DNA of 8,206 nucleotides from Rubrobacter sp. (GCA_013815485.1 JACDGB010000060.1:1-8206); one strand, 5' to 3'. Shown: positions 1-5,972, numbered from the stretch's first letter. Notes: a model not told the origin generated them from the letters alone. Numbers and translations are program-made.

Positions 1-621
1 CGCAACCTCGGCATCCTCCTCCTGATACCGCTCTTCCTGGAGTGGATGCGGCACCGGCGGGAGTTCGGGGCGCGTGGGATATTGGGGCTTGCGCTTGTCC
101 CTTTGGGATTGGCCGGGTACGCGGCGTTCTTGTGGGCGAGGTTCGGCGACCCGCTCGTGTTCGTCCGCCAGCAAGGAGAATACTGGGGGCGCGAGCTTGC
201 CAACCCCATCTCGACCGCGCGGGACGCTTGGCGAACCGCCAGGGAAGGCGCGTGGTATCTGCTCGACCCGGAGGCGCTCTTCGTGAGCGCGGACCCGACT
301 CCGGCGCTCGACGCCTCGAATACCCTGAACCTGGTGTTCCTGGTCTTCTTCCTGGCTGTCGCTGTCGTTGCGATTTTCGTCCTGCCGCCGGGACTATCCA
401 TGTATTCCTTCGTCCTGGTGCTATTGCCGGTTTTGACGCCCAGCTCGTCTTTTCCGCTCATGAGCCAGCCGCGTTTCGTGCTTGGGGCGTTCCCGATGTT
501 CCTGGTTCTCGGGTATCTTCTCTCCCGCAATCGGGTGGCGCTCGTTCTCTGGTTGATCCTGAGCGGGGGCCTCGGCGTCGCGCTCACCACGCTGTTCACG
601 ACCTGGCGGTGGGTGGCGTAA
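1..621 (+). CDS. PIG-V-like membrane mannosyltransferase, 3' part
   Basis: This is the C-terminal 206 residues of a polytopic membrane protein; the frame is open from the first base, so the start lies upstream. It begins inside a hydrophobic helix (LGILLLIPLFLEW). A second helix follows, then a polar loop with the pattern W-A-R-F-G-D-P-L-V-F-V-R-Q-Q, then several more hydrophobic segments (around residues 110-135, 135-150, 160-175 and 180-197). The protein ends in a short W-x-W tail. The GDPLxF loop and the S-x-P-R-F-V-L segment before the last helices recall the bacterial relatives of PIG-V, lipid-sugar-dependent mannosyltransferases of the GT-C fold. That assignment rests on family memory, and another GT-C (GT39-like) enzyme is possible. 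The catalytic N-terminal loop is outside the window. The gene converges on the LLM oxidoreductase gene, with 129 bases between the stop codons. Confidence 0.6.
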   Translation, partial: RNLGILLLIPLFLEWMRHRREFGARGILGLALVPLGLAGYAAFLWARFGDPLVFVRQQGEYWGRELANPISTARDAWRTAREGAWYLLDPEALFVSADPTPALDASNTLNLVFLVFFLAVAVVAIFVLPPGLSMYSFVLVLLPVLTPSSSFPLMSQPRFVLGAFPMFLVLGYLLSRNRVALVLWLILSGGLGVALTTLFTTWRWVA

Positions 622-750
622 AGTGGGGCTTCAGGTTATTTGCTGATTCCTGATGCTCGCTACTCTGACCTTCGGCTCTCGATCAGGAGTAAAGCGATCA
701 GGGCTCTGTTCATTTCTCTTGACATGAACCACTCTTTTCATGTGCTCTGC
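622..750. other. Convergent intergenic gap with weak hairpin
   Basis: This gap lies between two convergent stop codons. It contains a 7-bp inverted repeat (ACATGAA, 8-base loop, TTCATGT) at 722-743 that could mark the end of the leftward transcript, but no T-run follows on either strand, so a rho-independent terminator is not supported. The rest is the small reading-frame remnant listed separately. No promoter or RNA gene was seen. Confidence 0.35.
662..727 (-). pseudogene. 3' remnant resembling the tail of the 4-TM protein gene
   Basis: On the minus strand a 20-codon frame starts at an ATG near 726 and ends at a TAG near 664. Its peptide contains ALIALLLIESRR. The membrane protein gene at 2019-2372 ends with ALIVLLLIESRT. 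Bases 673-703 match 2050-2080 at 26 of 31 positions, and the coding phase is the same. Most differences are synonymous (TTA/CTA, ATC/ATT, GAG/GAA). The fragment has no room for the three upstream helices, because the LLM gene ends at 751. It looks like the leftover 3' end of a paralogue or of a rearranged copy. Chance similarity of a leucine-rich helix end is the main alternative. Boundaries are approximate. Confidence 0.35.
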
Positions 751-1674
751 CTATGCGCGTAGCGCCGGGATCACCTCGCCCGCGAGACGCTCCAAAGTGG
801 CGCGGTCGGCACTGCGTTCGACCATGCTCCGGTCGTAACCGTATTCGAGGGCCTCTTCTCGCAGCCAGTAGAAAATGAACTCGTCGATCCCAACCTCACG
901 GTATCGTCCGACGAAATCGTGGAAAGCATCGTCGGAATCGAATGGCGTTTCGGGCATGAACGGCCACGCTAGAAGAGAGCGGGAGATCTCGCCCGGGTCC
1001 CGGCCTATTTGCGTGCAGTATTCGTCGAGCATCTCGTTGCGCTGACGGGTCGTTTCTAGTGCTTGCTGGACCGACAGACCTGGATCGACCAGGCTATTCC
1101 AGGAGTCGGCGTATCTCGCCGCGGTTCTGAGCGACTTAGGTGCCAGCGCCGCGACCGTCAGCGGCGGTCGCGGCTTCTGGATCGGGGCCGGGTGCATCTC
1201 GGCCCCCTCGACCTGATAGTACCGGCCCCGGTACGTCGTCACCTCGTCGCGTAGCATCCGATCCACGATCTCGACGGCTTCGCGCAGCCGTGCGGCGCGT
1301 TCCGGCGGATCCCAATCGGGGATTCCAGTCATCGTATGGTCCGCTGGCGCTCCGCCAGCGCCGACACCCAGCTCCAGTCGGCCACCGGATACGTGATCCA
1401 CGGTGAGAGCCTGCTTCGCCAGAACCGCTAGGTTGTGCAGAGATATGTTCGTTACCATCGTCCCGAGGCGTATCCTCCGAGTATGCGTGGCGAGCGCCGA
1501 CAGAAGCGTCCATCCTTCCAGAAAGGGTTCGCTCGGGAAAAAGGGGTTGACGAAATGATCCGCGACCCAGGCGCTGTCGAAGCCGAACTCATCGAGGCAC
1601 TGCCAGCGCTCCACCAGCGTGTTCCAGGGAGCATTCTGAAGGGTCGCGACGCCGAAGCGGAGTTCTCGTTTCAT
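751..1674 (-). CDS. LLM-class flavin/F420-dependent oxidoreductase
   Basis: The product is 307 residues, a normal length for single-domain bacterial luciferase-like (PF00296) TIM-barrel enzymes. Recognisable segments are an N-terminal LRFGVATLQ strand, GFDSAWVADHF at 31-41, RIRLGTMVTNISLHNLAVLAKQALTVDHVSGGR from about 67 to 99, and the family hallmark VSGGRLELGVGAG at 95-107. The family uses reduced FMN or coenzyme F420 for hydride transfer in the cytosol. The lack of a partner reductase and the general appearance favour F420, but this is inference and the substrate cannot be told. The ATG is preceded by a GGGAGG Shine-Dalgarno at a suitable distance. The gene lies 18 bases after the small unknown gene at 1693-1914 and is probably cotranscribed with it. 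It converges with the gene at 1-621. Confidence 0.9.
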   Translation of the reverse strand: MKRELRFGVATLQNAPWNTLVERWQCLDEFGFDSAWVADHFVNPFFPSEPFLEGWTLLSALATHTRRIRLGTMVTNISLHNLAVLAKQALTVDHVSGGRLELGVGAGGAPADHTMTGIPDWDPPERAARLREAVEIVDRMLRDEVTTYRGRYYQVEGAEMHPAPIQKPRPPLTVAALAPKSLRTAARYADSWNSLVDPGLSVQQALETTRQRNEMLDEYCTQIGRDPGEISRSLLAWPFMPETPFDSDDAFHDFVGRYREVGIDEFIFYWLREEALEYGYDRSMVERSADRATLERLAGEVIPALRA

Positions 1675-1692
1675 GGGGGCACGCCTCCCGTG

Positions 1693-1914
1693 TTATGGTT
1701 CCAGGTCGATGGTCTGGTCATCGCCCACCCGCAGCGTCGGTTCGCCGACAACGCGGTCGAGGCGCAGAGGGGCCGAGTTCTCTCCGCCGAGCATGTCGTT
1801 ACGGTCGATGGCGACGTGGATCTTGCACCTCGCTTTCTCGTCCGTCATCAGGTTGCCCTGCATGCGGGCCCGCAGGTTGGTGCCGAGCCAAGCTCGCCGA
1901 TGGTCCGCGACCAT
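1693..1914 (-). CDS. Small protein of unknown function
   Basis: This is a 73-codon frame with strong G/C at third positions, in the same direction as the LLM gene and ending 18 bases before it. I do not recognise the product. From residue 23 it reads as a compact, mixed-charge soluble protein (TDEKARCKIHVAIDRND, then LGGENSAPLRLDRVVGEPT, then VGDDQTIDLEP) with no membrane segment or signal peptide. The first 22 residues are basic and less convincing. An internal ATG at 1848 has AGGG seven bases upstream and would give a 51-residue protein; I regard that start as at least as likely as 1914. The overlapping plus-strand frames are rich in arginine and proline and look like shadows. Its closeness to the oxidoreductase suggests cotranscription. 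Confidence 0.55.
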   Translation of the reverse strand: MVADHRRAWLGTNLRARMQGNLMTDEKARCKIHVAIDRNDMLGGENSAPLRLDRVVGEPTLRVGDDQTIDLEP

Positions 1915-1936
1915 ATCCGCACCGTGCCATCCCTAT

Positions 1937-1965
1937 ACTCTACGCGCGGTTGTCGGCACACGCAA
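1937..1965 (-). promoter_or_regulatory. Probable sigma-70-type promoter for the small protein and LLM genes
   Basis: On the minus strand TTGCGT (1965-1960) and TAGAGT (1942-1937) are separated by exactly 17 bases. Each shares four of six bases with TTGACA or TATAAT. The expected transcription start is about 1930, giving a leader of about 16 bases to the ATG at 1914. The site lies in the 104-base gap (1915-2018) after the membrane protein gene, so the small protein and the LLM oxidoreductase can be made apart from the folB-acyltransferase string. This is a pattern match only. Confidence 0.45.
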
Positions 1966-2018
1966 TCAGAAGCACATCCGACCGTGGAGGAGCCGGAGCA
2001 GACCTGGCTGCGCTGCTT

Positions 2019-2372
2019 TCAAGAGAATCTCTGGTGGGCACGAGCCGTGCGGCTTTCAATCAGGAGTAGGACGATCAGGGCGATCTCGATGACTTTATCC
2101 GCATAGCCGATGGACGTGCGTTCCCCAATAACAACCCAGAGGAAGACCGTAAGCGCCGTGTACCCGATCAGGGCGAGCCGCACGGCGTCTTGTTCGACGA
2201 GCCGGGGCACGGGCAGGTACAACGCGGCGAGCAGCCCGAGGTAGCCGAGACCGTTGAGCATGAATACCGGATCGGGAAAATTCAGTTGCAGGTGGATGAG
2301 GGCAGTCGCGCCGGTGAGCAGGATGATTCCAGCTCGTAGCCCGGCGTCCGTGGACGTGCGCCGCATGGTCAT
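2019..2372 (-). CDS. Small four-helix membrane protein, unknown function
   Basis: The product is 117 residues with four predicted membrane segments at roughly 11-29, 36-54, 66-83 and 91-107. Between the first two is a short loop with LIHLQLNFPDPVF, and the second segment reads GLGYLGLLAALYLP. I recall similar four-helix hypothetical proteins in high-GC bacteria but know no function. The start is ATG at 2372-2370, which overlaps the TGA of the upstream acyltransferase gene (ATGA). This argues for translational coupling and for this start rather than an upstream one, since the extended frame back to 2525 is arginine- and proline-rich and lies entirely inside the acyltransferase gene. A second ATG lies two codons downstream. 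The coupling suggests a shared role at the membrane with the acyltransferase, for example in lipid handling, but this is inference. Its 3' end resembles the remnant at 662-727. Confidence 0.8.
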   Translation of the reverse strand: MTMRRTSTDAGLRAGIILLTGATALIHLQLNFPDPVFMLNGLGYLGLLAALYLPVPRLVEQDAVRLALIGYTALTVFLWVVIGERTSIGYADKVIEIALIVLLLIESRTARAHQRFS

Positions 2373-3373
2373 TTCGTGATCCTCGCGATGAGGCGGCGCG
2401 TCTCGTCGAGAACGGTTGGGCTCACGCGAACCCCATCCTCGGCGCGGATGGGGATGCCAAACTCCACGCGGGTCGTGACGTTGCGGAGGGCGGGGACGAG
2501 CATCTGGAACGTCGCGGCGAGCCACTCGCGGTCGCTGCGTTCGCGCCGTATCCGGATCAGCGGGTTTCGTAACGCGGCGCGCGAGAGCACCCCGCTAACG
2601 ACGACGGGCGCCACCGTGAGACCTGGCACCAGCCGGGCGAAGAGATCCACGCTCCCCGACCATTGCTCAAGCGATTCGACGGCCCCCGGCAGCACCGCGG
2701 GATCCGGTTCGATCCGGCCTCCCGGGAACGTCAGGACGGCGCCGCAGGATTTCAGGTGGCGGGCCACCGTCCGGATGATGTTGGATCTCCTCCGTGAGTC
2801 CTCTGAGACGGTGATGAGGTGCTGGGAAGTATTGGGGAGCGCGGCCAGGAACGGCCTATCCGCGGCGAGGACGCGCAGGTCTTCTCTGGGGATGGCGGAG
2901 AATAGGACCACGGCGTCGGCGAGGCCGGGATGGTTGGAGACGAGGAGCACGGGTCCCTCGCGCGGCACGTTCTCAAGGCCCTCGACCTCCACGCGCCGGG
3001 CCATGCGCCTCAGCGCCCACGCTCCGCCCGCGCCGAGTCCGGCTTCGCCCACTACTTCGTCGTATGTGGCGGCCTGTCTCGCCAGCCACCGCGCTGTGGG
3101 GTTTGTGATCTTCTCCAGCGCCGCCCGCCCGAAACGGACATCGCCCAGACCGAAAGCGGAGATCAAATCCTCCGAACACGCCCGCGTGAGCGCCTCCAGC
3201 GCATCCGGAGTCTCCAGCACGGAAACATGAGACGAATCGATCGTGGGAGATAGTCGGGAGATGTTATCCACGTAGCGGCCTCGATCTGTAGTTCCCGCGT
3301 CAGCGTGCCAGCGGACGAGCGCGCCTTCATCCCGCAAATGGACTAGTTTTGAAGACCGGCGGGAGGCGCGCAT
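2369..3373 (-). CDS. PlsC-like lysophospholipid/glycerol-phosphate acyltransferase
   Basis: The product is 334 residues. The central region carries the acyltransferase signature HX4D as NHPGLAD (His148, Asp153) after the strand GPVLLVSNH. It also has ADRPFLAALPNTS at 171-183 and a FPGGRIEPDP block at 216-225, which stands where PlsC enzymes have the EGTRS-type motif. This places it in the glycerolphosphate acyltransferase superfamily (PF01553), which transfers fatty acyl chains to lysophosphatidate or similar acceptors at the inner face of the membrane; the acceptor here is unknown. The roughly 60 residues before DALEALTRA look poorly conserved in character. GTG at 3271 (residue 35, GAGG seven bases upstream) is an alternative start giving 300 residues. 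The ATG at 3373 has AGGA six bases upstream and sits in the loop of a perfect inverted repeat. The gene follows folB by 42 bases and overlaps the membrane protein gene by ATGA. Confidence 0.8.
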   Translation of the reverse strand: MRASRRSSKLVHLRDEGALVRWHADAGTTDRGRYVDNISRLSPTIDSSHVSVLETPDALEALTRACSEDLISAFGLGDVRFGRAALEKITNPTARWLARQAATYDEVVGEAGLGAGGAWALRRMARRVEVEGLENVPREGPVLLVSNHPGLADAVVLFSAIPREDLRVLAADRPFLAALPNTSQHLITVSEDSRRRSNIIRTVARHLKSCGAVLTFPGGRIEPDPAVLPGAVESLEQWSGSVDLFARLVPGLTVAPVVVSGVLSRAALRNPLIRIRRERSDREWLAATFQMLVPALRNVTTRVEFGIPIRAEDGVRVSPTVLDETRRLIARITK

Positions 3374-3398
3374 GCCGTATCCTACGCAGCCGGTCTTC
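3351..3398 (-). promoter_or_regulatory. Inverted repeat enclosing the acyltransferase start
   Basis: GAAGACCGGC at 3351-3360 and GCCGGTCTTC at 3389-3398 are perfect 10-base complements separated by 28 bases. On the minus-strand transcript the first arm lies in the leader and the second covers codons 5-8 of the acyltransferase gene. The AGGA ribosome-binding site and the ATG are in the loop. Such a fold could modulate translation or, as DNA, bind a dimeric regulator. No function is shown by the sequence alone. Confidence 0.4.
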
Positions 3399-3415
3399 GG
3401 ATGGTTCGTGTCTGA

Positions 3416-3808
3416 CTACGCCGGGTCGCGGTGGCGCACTATCTCGACCGCCGAGCCGGTCAGGACGGTGTCATCCAGGCGGACGTGCGGCTTGGCTACC
3501 CGCACCCGCGCCGATCTAACCGGAGGATGTTCTTCCAGGACCTCGGTGGCGATCCTCTCGGCAATCGTCTCGGTGAGGTTCACCGGGTCTCCCTCCACGA
3601 TCTCACGCGCCCGCCGGTGAACCTCGCTGTAGTCCACCGTTTTCTCCAGGTCGTCGGAGGTCCCGGCAGGCCGCAGATCGAGGCGCAACTCCACGTCCAC
3701 TATGAAAGGTTGCCCTAATTCGCGCTCCGCCGGTAGCGTCCCGTGATGACCGTGGAAGACCATCCCTTCGAGCAGTATCCGGTCCCCGTTTACGTTCTCG
3801 GCACTCAT
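3416..3808 (-). CDS. folB: Dihydroneopterin aldolase
   Basis: This 130-residue protein matches the usual FolB length. In folate synthesis FolB cleaves 7,8-dihydroneopterin to 6-hydroxymethyl-dihydropterin and glycolaldehyde, and also epimerises the substrate. Visible family features are ILLEGMVFHGHHGTLPAERELGQPF at 11-35 with Glu28, TVDYSEV at 57-63 with the active-site-type Tyr60, NLTETIAERIA at 77-87 with Glu80, and VRVAKPHV at 102-109 with the catalytic-type Lys106. The start is ATG at 3808; the frame runs upstream to 3901, but those extra residues are outside the domain. There is no strong Shine-Dalgarno before this ATG, and a TATACT box lies seven bases upstream, so translation may be leaderless. 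It is divergent from the RibD_C-type gene. The neighbours seen here include no other folate gene (no folP, folK or folE), so it may serve folate synthesis or the pterin-like operon across the gap. Confidence 0.92.
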   Translation of the reverse strand: MSAENVNGDRILLEGMVFHGHHGTLPAERELGQPFIVDVELRLDLRPAGTSDDLEKTVDYSEVHRRAREIVEGDPVNLTETIAERIATEVLEEHPPVRSARVRVAKPHVRLDDTVLTGSAVEIVRHRDPA

Positions 3809-3815
3809 GGCCCGC

Positions 3816-3821
3816 AGTATA
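3816..3821 (-). promoter_or_regulatory. Candidate -10 box for folB (leaderless arrangement)
   Basis: On the minus strand TATACT (five of six to TATAAT) lies seven bases before the folB ATG, the spacing expected if transcription begins at or next to the start codon. No good -35 hexamer is present at 16-18 bases (GCGCAA at 17), so the support is the -10 box alone. Confidence 0.35.
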
Positions 3822-3886
3822 CGGGTGCGTGATATCTCTTGCGCGGCAACATGGCGGGAGATGCTAACCTTCCGGGAGGAATAGAG

Positions 3887-3892
3887 AGGAGG
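3887..3892 (+). promoter_or_regulatory. Shine-Dalgarno that decides an ATA start
   Basis: AGGAGG is a perfect match to the anti-Shine-Dalgarno. The only start-like codon at a normal distance in the RibD_C frame is ATA at 3900, seven bases downstream. The frame is closed by TAG at 3882-3884, so the start must lie after that. The next standard start codon, TTG at 3939, is 46 bases from this site. Confidence 0.6.
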
Positions 3893-3899
3893 GATCGGC

Positions 3900-4571
3900 A
3901 TAGTTCGTCCCGCTGTAACCGTAAGCTACGCCCAGACGTTGGATGGCCGCATGGCGACCGCCGACGGGAGTTCGCGTTGGATCAGCTGCCCCGACTCCCT
4001 GCGTTTCGCCCACGCCCTGCGCGCCGAACACGACGCCATCCTGGTGGGAGTCGGCACCGCCTGCGCCGACGACCCGAGCCTGACCGTCCGCCACGTCCCC
4101 GGAGACGACCCGCTGCGCGTAGTCGTGGACAGCACCCTGCGAACGCCCCTGACATCCGCCGTCCTCTCGAACGGGGCCGCGAAAGGCACCGTCCTCGCCG
4201 TTACCGGGCGCGCCCCCGAAGGCCGCTGCGAGGACGCTCTCTCACTAGGCGCCACCATCCTCCGGTTGCCGGAGAACGAATCAGGACGGGTGGATCTCGG
4301 TGCCTTGATGGAGGAGCTTCATGGGTTTGGCGTGCGTTCCATAATGGTCGAGGGCGGCGCATCGCTCATCACGGCTCTCCTGCGCGGTCAGTTCGTGGAC
4401 CGGCTCGCGGTGTGCGTCGCGCCCAAGATCCTGGGCCGCGGCGTCGAGGCCATCGGCGACCTCGGCATCCGCGACCTGACCGACTCCCTGACCCTGGCCG
4501 GTACCACCGTCACCGCCTATGGCGCGGATACCGTCTTCGACGGTCGCGTCGTGTACCCGAATGGCGACTGA
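3900..4571 (+). CDS. RibD C-terminal-type reductase (stand-alone)
   Basis: Counting from ATA at 3900 the product is 223 residues. It is a stand-alone RibD_C (PF01872) domain of DHFR-like fold with no deaminase domain. It opens with the first family strand, RPAVTVSYAQTLDGR at 3-17. Then come ISCPDSLRFAHALRAEHDAILVGVGT at 28-53, ADDPSLTVR at 56-64, RVVVDSTLRTP at 73-83, and the NADPH-binding type VEGGASL at 150-156. Classical members reduce the ribosylamino-pyrimidinone intermediate of riboflavin synthesis with NADPH; relatives reduce pterins and folates. Here no other riboflavin gene is adjacent, and the operon holds a PTPS-like gene, so a pterin substrate is a reasonable guess. The start is unusual: TTG at 3939 would remove most of the first core strand, while ATA at 3900 has a perfect AGGAGG seven bases away. 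The last 11 bases overlap the next gene. Confidence 0.85.
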   Translation: MVRPAVTVSYAQTLDGRMATADGSSRWISCPDSLRFAHALRAEHDAILVGVGTACADDPSLTVRHVPGDDPLRVVVDSTLRTPLTSAVLSNGAAKGTVLAVTGRAPEGRCEDALSLGATILRLPENESGRVDLGALMEELHGFGVRSIMVEGGASLITALLRGQFVDRLAVCVAPKILGRGVEAIGDLGIRDLTDSLTLAGTTVTAYGADTVFDGRVVYPNGD

Positions 4572-5592
4572 CGCGATAGAAGCCCGGTCCCTCTGGTTCC
4601 CCGCGCCCCGGCAAGCGGAGATCCGGACTGAGACCATCCCTCCTCCCGGACCCGGTGAGATCCGTGTCAAGACGATAGCCTCCGCGATAAGCCACGGCAC
4701 CGAGATGCTCGTCTACCGGGGCGAGGTTCCGACAAACATGGCGTTGGATCTACCGACCCTGGCCGGTGGTTATGAGTTCCCGATCAAACACGGCTACGCT
4801 GCCACGGGCCGCGTCCTCGATACCGGCCCCGGCGTCAATAACCTCGTCCCCGGCACCCCCGTCTTCGTCCACCATCCCCACCAGAGCATCTTCACCGTCC
4901 CGGCGGAGATGCCCGTGCGATTGCCCGAGAGCCTGGACCCGCTCCTCGGCGTCTTCGCGGCCAACCTGGAGACGGCGGTGAATATCGTCCACGACACCCC
5001 CATGCGGCTCGGGGAAACCGCGCTCGTCTTCGGGCAGGGCGTGGTCGGTCTGCTCGTGGCGCAGCTCCTCCATCTCGTTGGCGCAGGCCGCGTGATAGCC
5101 GTCGAGCCGGTGCAAGAACGCCGGAAATTGTCGCGGGAAATGGGAGCGAATGAGACATTCGAGCCCGGCGAGGATCTGATCGAGCGTGTACTAGAAGCTA
5201 CCAGCGGACGCGGCGCGGACGTGGCCGTCGAGGTGAGTGGCGTTCCTGGAGCGTTGCAGAACGCGGTTGATTCGATGGCGGACGAGGGGACGGTCGTGGT
5301 CGCTTCGTGGTACGGGACAAAGCCCGTCCAACTGGACCTCGGCGGGCGTTTTCACCGGGGACGGCTGCGGCTGAAATCCTCGCAGGTGGGCCGCTTGCCG
5401 CCGGAACTCGCGCCGCGTTGGGACCGCGTCCGGCGGATGGATACGGCCCTGGATCTCCTCCCGCGCCTGCGCCTGGAGAAACTCATCTCCCACCGCTTCC
5501 CCTTCGAGAACGCGCCCGCGGCATACCGTATGGTGGACGAACATCCTGGCGAAACCGTGCAGGTGATACTCGAATACCATGAAGGAGGATGA
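4561..5592 (+). CDS. MDR-family dehydrogenase lacking cysteines and usual zinc ligands
   Basis: The 343-residue product is a medium-chain dehydrogenase/reductase (COG1063-like). The GroES-like N-terminal part has PPPGPGEIRVKTIASAIS (28-44), and the Rossmann domain has the dinucleotide motif G158-Q-G160-V-V-G163. It would oxidise or reduce an alcohol/carbonyl with NAD(P)H in the cytosol. It contains no cysteine at all. The usual catalytic-zinc Cys (CGTD) is His45 (HGTE), and the GHE ligand site reads GYA at 78-80, so it is probably zinc-independent or binds metal in another way, as I recall for the BchC-like branch. The annotation 'alcohol dehydrogenase' would therefore mislead. The start chosen is ATG at 4561, overlapping the RibD_C gene by 11 bases; an ATG at 4519 is possible but adds unconserved residues. 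The TGA overlaps the next gene's ATG, and the operon context suggests it acts on the side chain of a pterin-like intermediate. Confidence 0.85.
   Translation: MATDAIEARSLWFPAPRQAEIRTETIPPPGPGEIRVKTIASAISHGTEMLVYRGEVPTNMALDLPTLAGGYEFPIKHGYAATGRVLDTGPGVNNLVPGTPVFVHHPHQSIFTVPAEMPVRLPESLDPLLGVFAANLETAVNIVHDTPMRLGETALVFGQGVVGLLVAQLLHLVGAGRVIAVEPVQERRKLSREMGANETFEPGEDLIERVLEATSGRGADVAVEVSGVPGALQNAVDSMADEGTVVVASWYGTKPVQLDLGGRFHRGRLRLKSSQVGRLPPELAPRWDRVRRMDTALDLLPRLRLEKLISHRFPFENAPAAYRMVDEHPGETVQVILEYHEGG
5582..5588 (+). promoter_or_regulatory. Shine-Dalgarno favouring the GTG start of the PTPS-like gene
   Basis: AAGGAGG directly abuts ATG at 5589, leaving no spacer. The in-frame GTG at 5595 is six bases away, the normal distance, so initiation at GTG is more likely. 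The site lies in the last codons of the MDR gene, consistent with coupled translation. Confidence 0.6.
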
Positions 5593-5594
5593 GC

Positions 5595-5972
5595 GTGTAC
5601 GAAATCTATGTGGCGGCGCGTTTCGAGGCGGCCCACCGGCTGACCGGGGACTTCGGTCCCGCGTCAAGGACTCACGGCCACACGTACAGCTTGGAGGTGA
5701 TCCTACGCGGCCAGGCCCTGAAAGATGACGGAACCCTCTTCGATATCGGGGAACTGAAAGGCGCGGTGGATGGACTGGCCTCCTCGCTTCACTACCGCGA
5801 CCTCGACGAAGTCCCCGGCCTCGCGGGCACGAACACGACAGCCGAGACCGTGGCGAGTTTCTGCTGGGAACAACTCGCTTCTCATTTGCAAGATCGCGGC
5901 CTCGGCTCGCTAACGGTTCGCATCTGGGAGAACCCGCAAGCCTACGCCGCCCGCGAAGACGCACTGGCCTGA
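5595..5972 (+). CDS. 6-pyruvoyl-tetrahydropterin synthase/QueD superfamily protein
   Basis: The product is 125 residues from GTG at 5595, or 127 from ATG at 5589. It has the PTPS/QueD (PF01242) pattern: RFEAAHRL at 9-16 with zinc ligand His14, RTHGHTYSLEV at 25-35 with His27 and His29, FDIGELK near 49, NTTAETVA in the second half, and the C-terminal VRIWENPQAYA with the pterin-binding type Glu112. All three zinc histidines are present. The catalytic residues are not. QueD has Cys four positions before HGH; here that residue is Ala23 (Ser24 next), and no PTPS-III-type Glu is there. The usual LDH-x-x-L-(N/D) segment reads L65-H66-Y67-R-D-L70-D71, so the Asp-His dyad is replaced by His-Tyr. It therefore likely performs a related but different reaction on a dihydroneopterin-type compound. 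Calling it QueD or PTPS outright is not justified. Confidence 0.85.
   Translation: MYEIYVAARFEAAHRLTGDFGPASRTHGHTYSLEVILRGQALKDDGTLFDIGELKGAVDGLASSLHYRDLDEVPGLAGTNTTAETVASFCWEQLASHLQDRGLGSLTVRIWENPQAYAAREDALA

Noticed and set aside
648..688. 7-base inverted repeat (TCCTGAT / ATCAGGA) after the first gene as a terminator
   Set aside because: The loop is about 27 bases and no T-run follows, so it is indistinguishable from chance.
1435..2106. Plus-strand frame (223 codons) across the LLM start and the small gene
   Set aside because: It crosses two minus-strand genes and a promoter-like site, and has no recognisable domain or ribosome-binding site.
2376..3230. Plus-strand frame (284 codons) opposite the acyltransferase
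   Set aside because: The product is rich in Arg, Ser, Thr and Pro with no motif, and the opposite strand has the HX4D acyltransferase signature in a coupled gene string.
3839..3870. TTGCGC with downstream TAACCT as a promoter for the rightward operon
   Set aside because: The spacer is 20 bases with the best -10 candidate, and closer hexamers match TATAAT at three or fewer positions.
3809..3899. FMN or other riboswitch before the RibD_C gene
   Set aside because: The 91-base gap is too short and lacks any aptamer-like set of paired segments that I can see.
3808..3901. N-terminal extension of folB to an ATG at 3901
   Set aside because: The extra 31 residues lie outside the FolB domain, and the region overlaps the divergent control region and the Shine-Dalgarno of the opposite gene.
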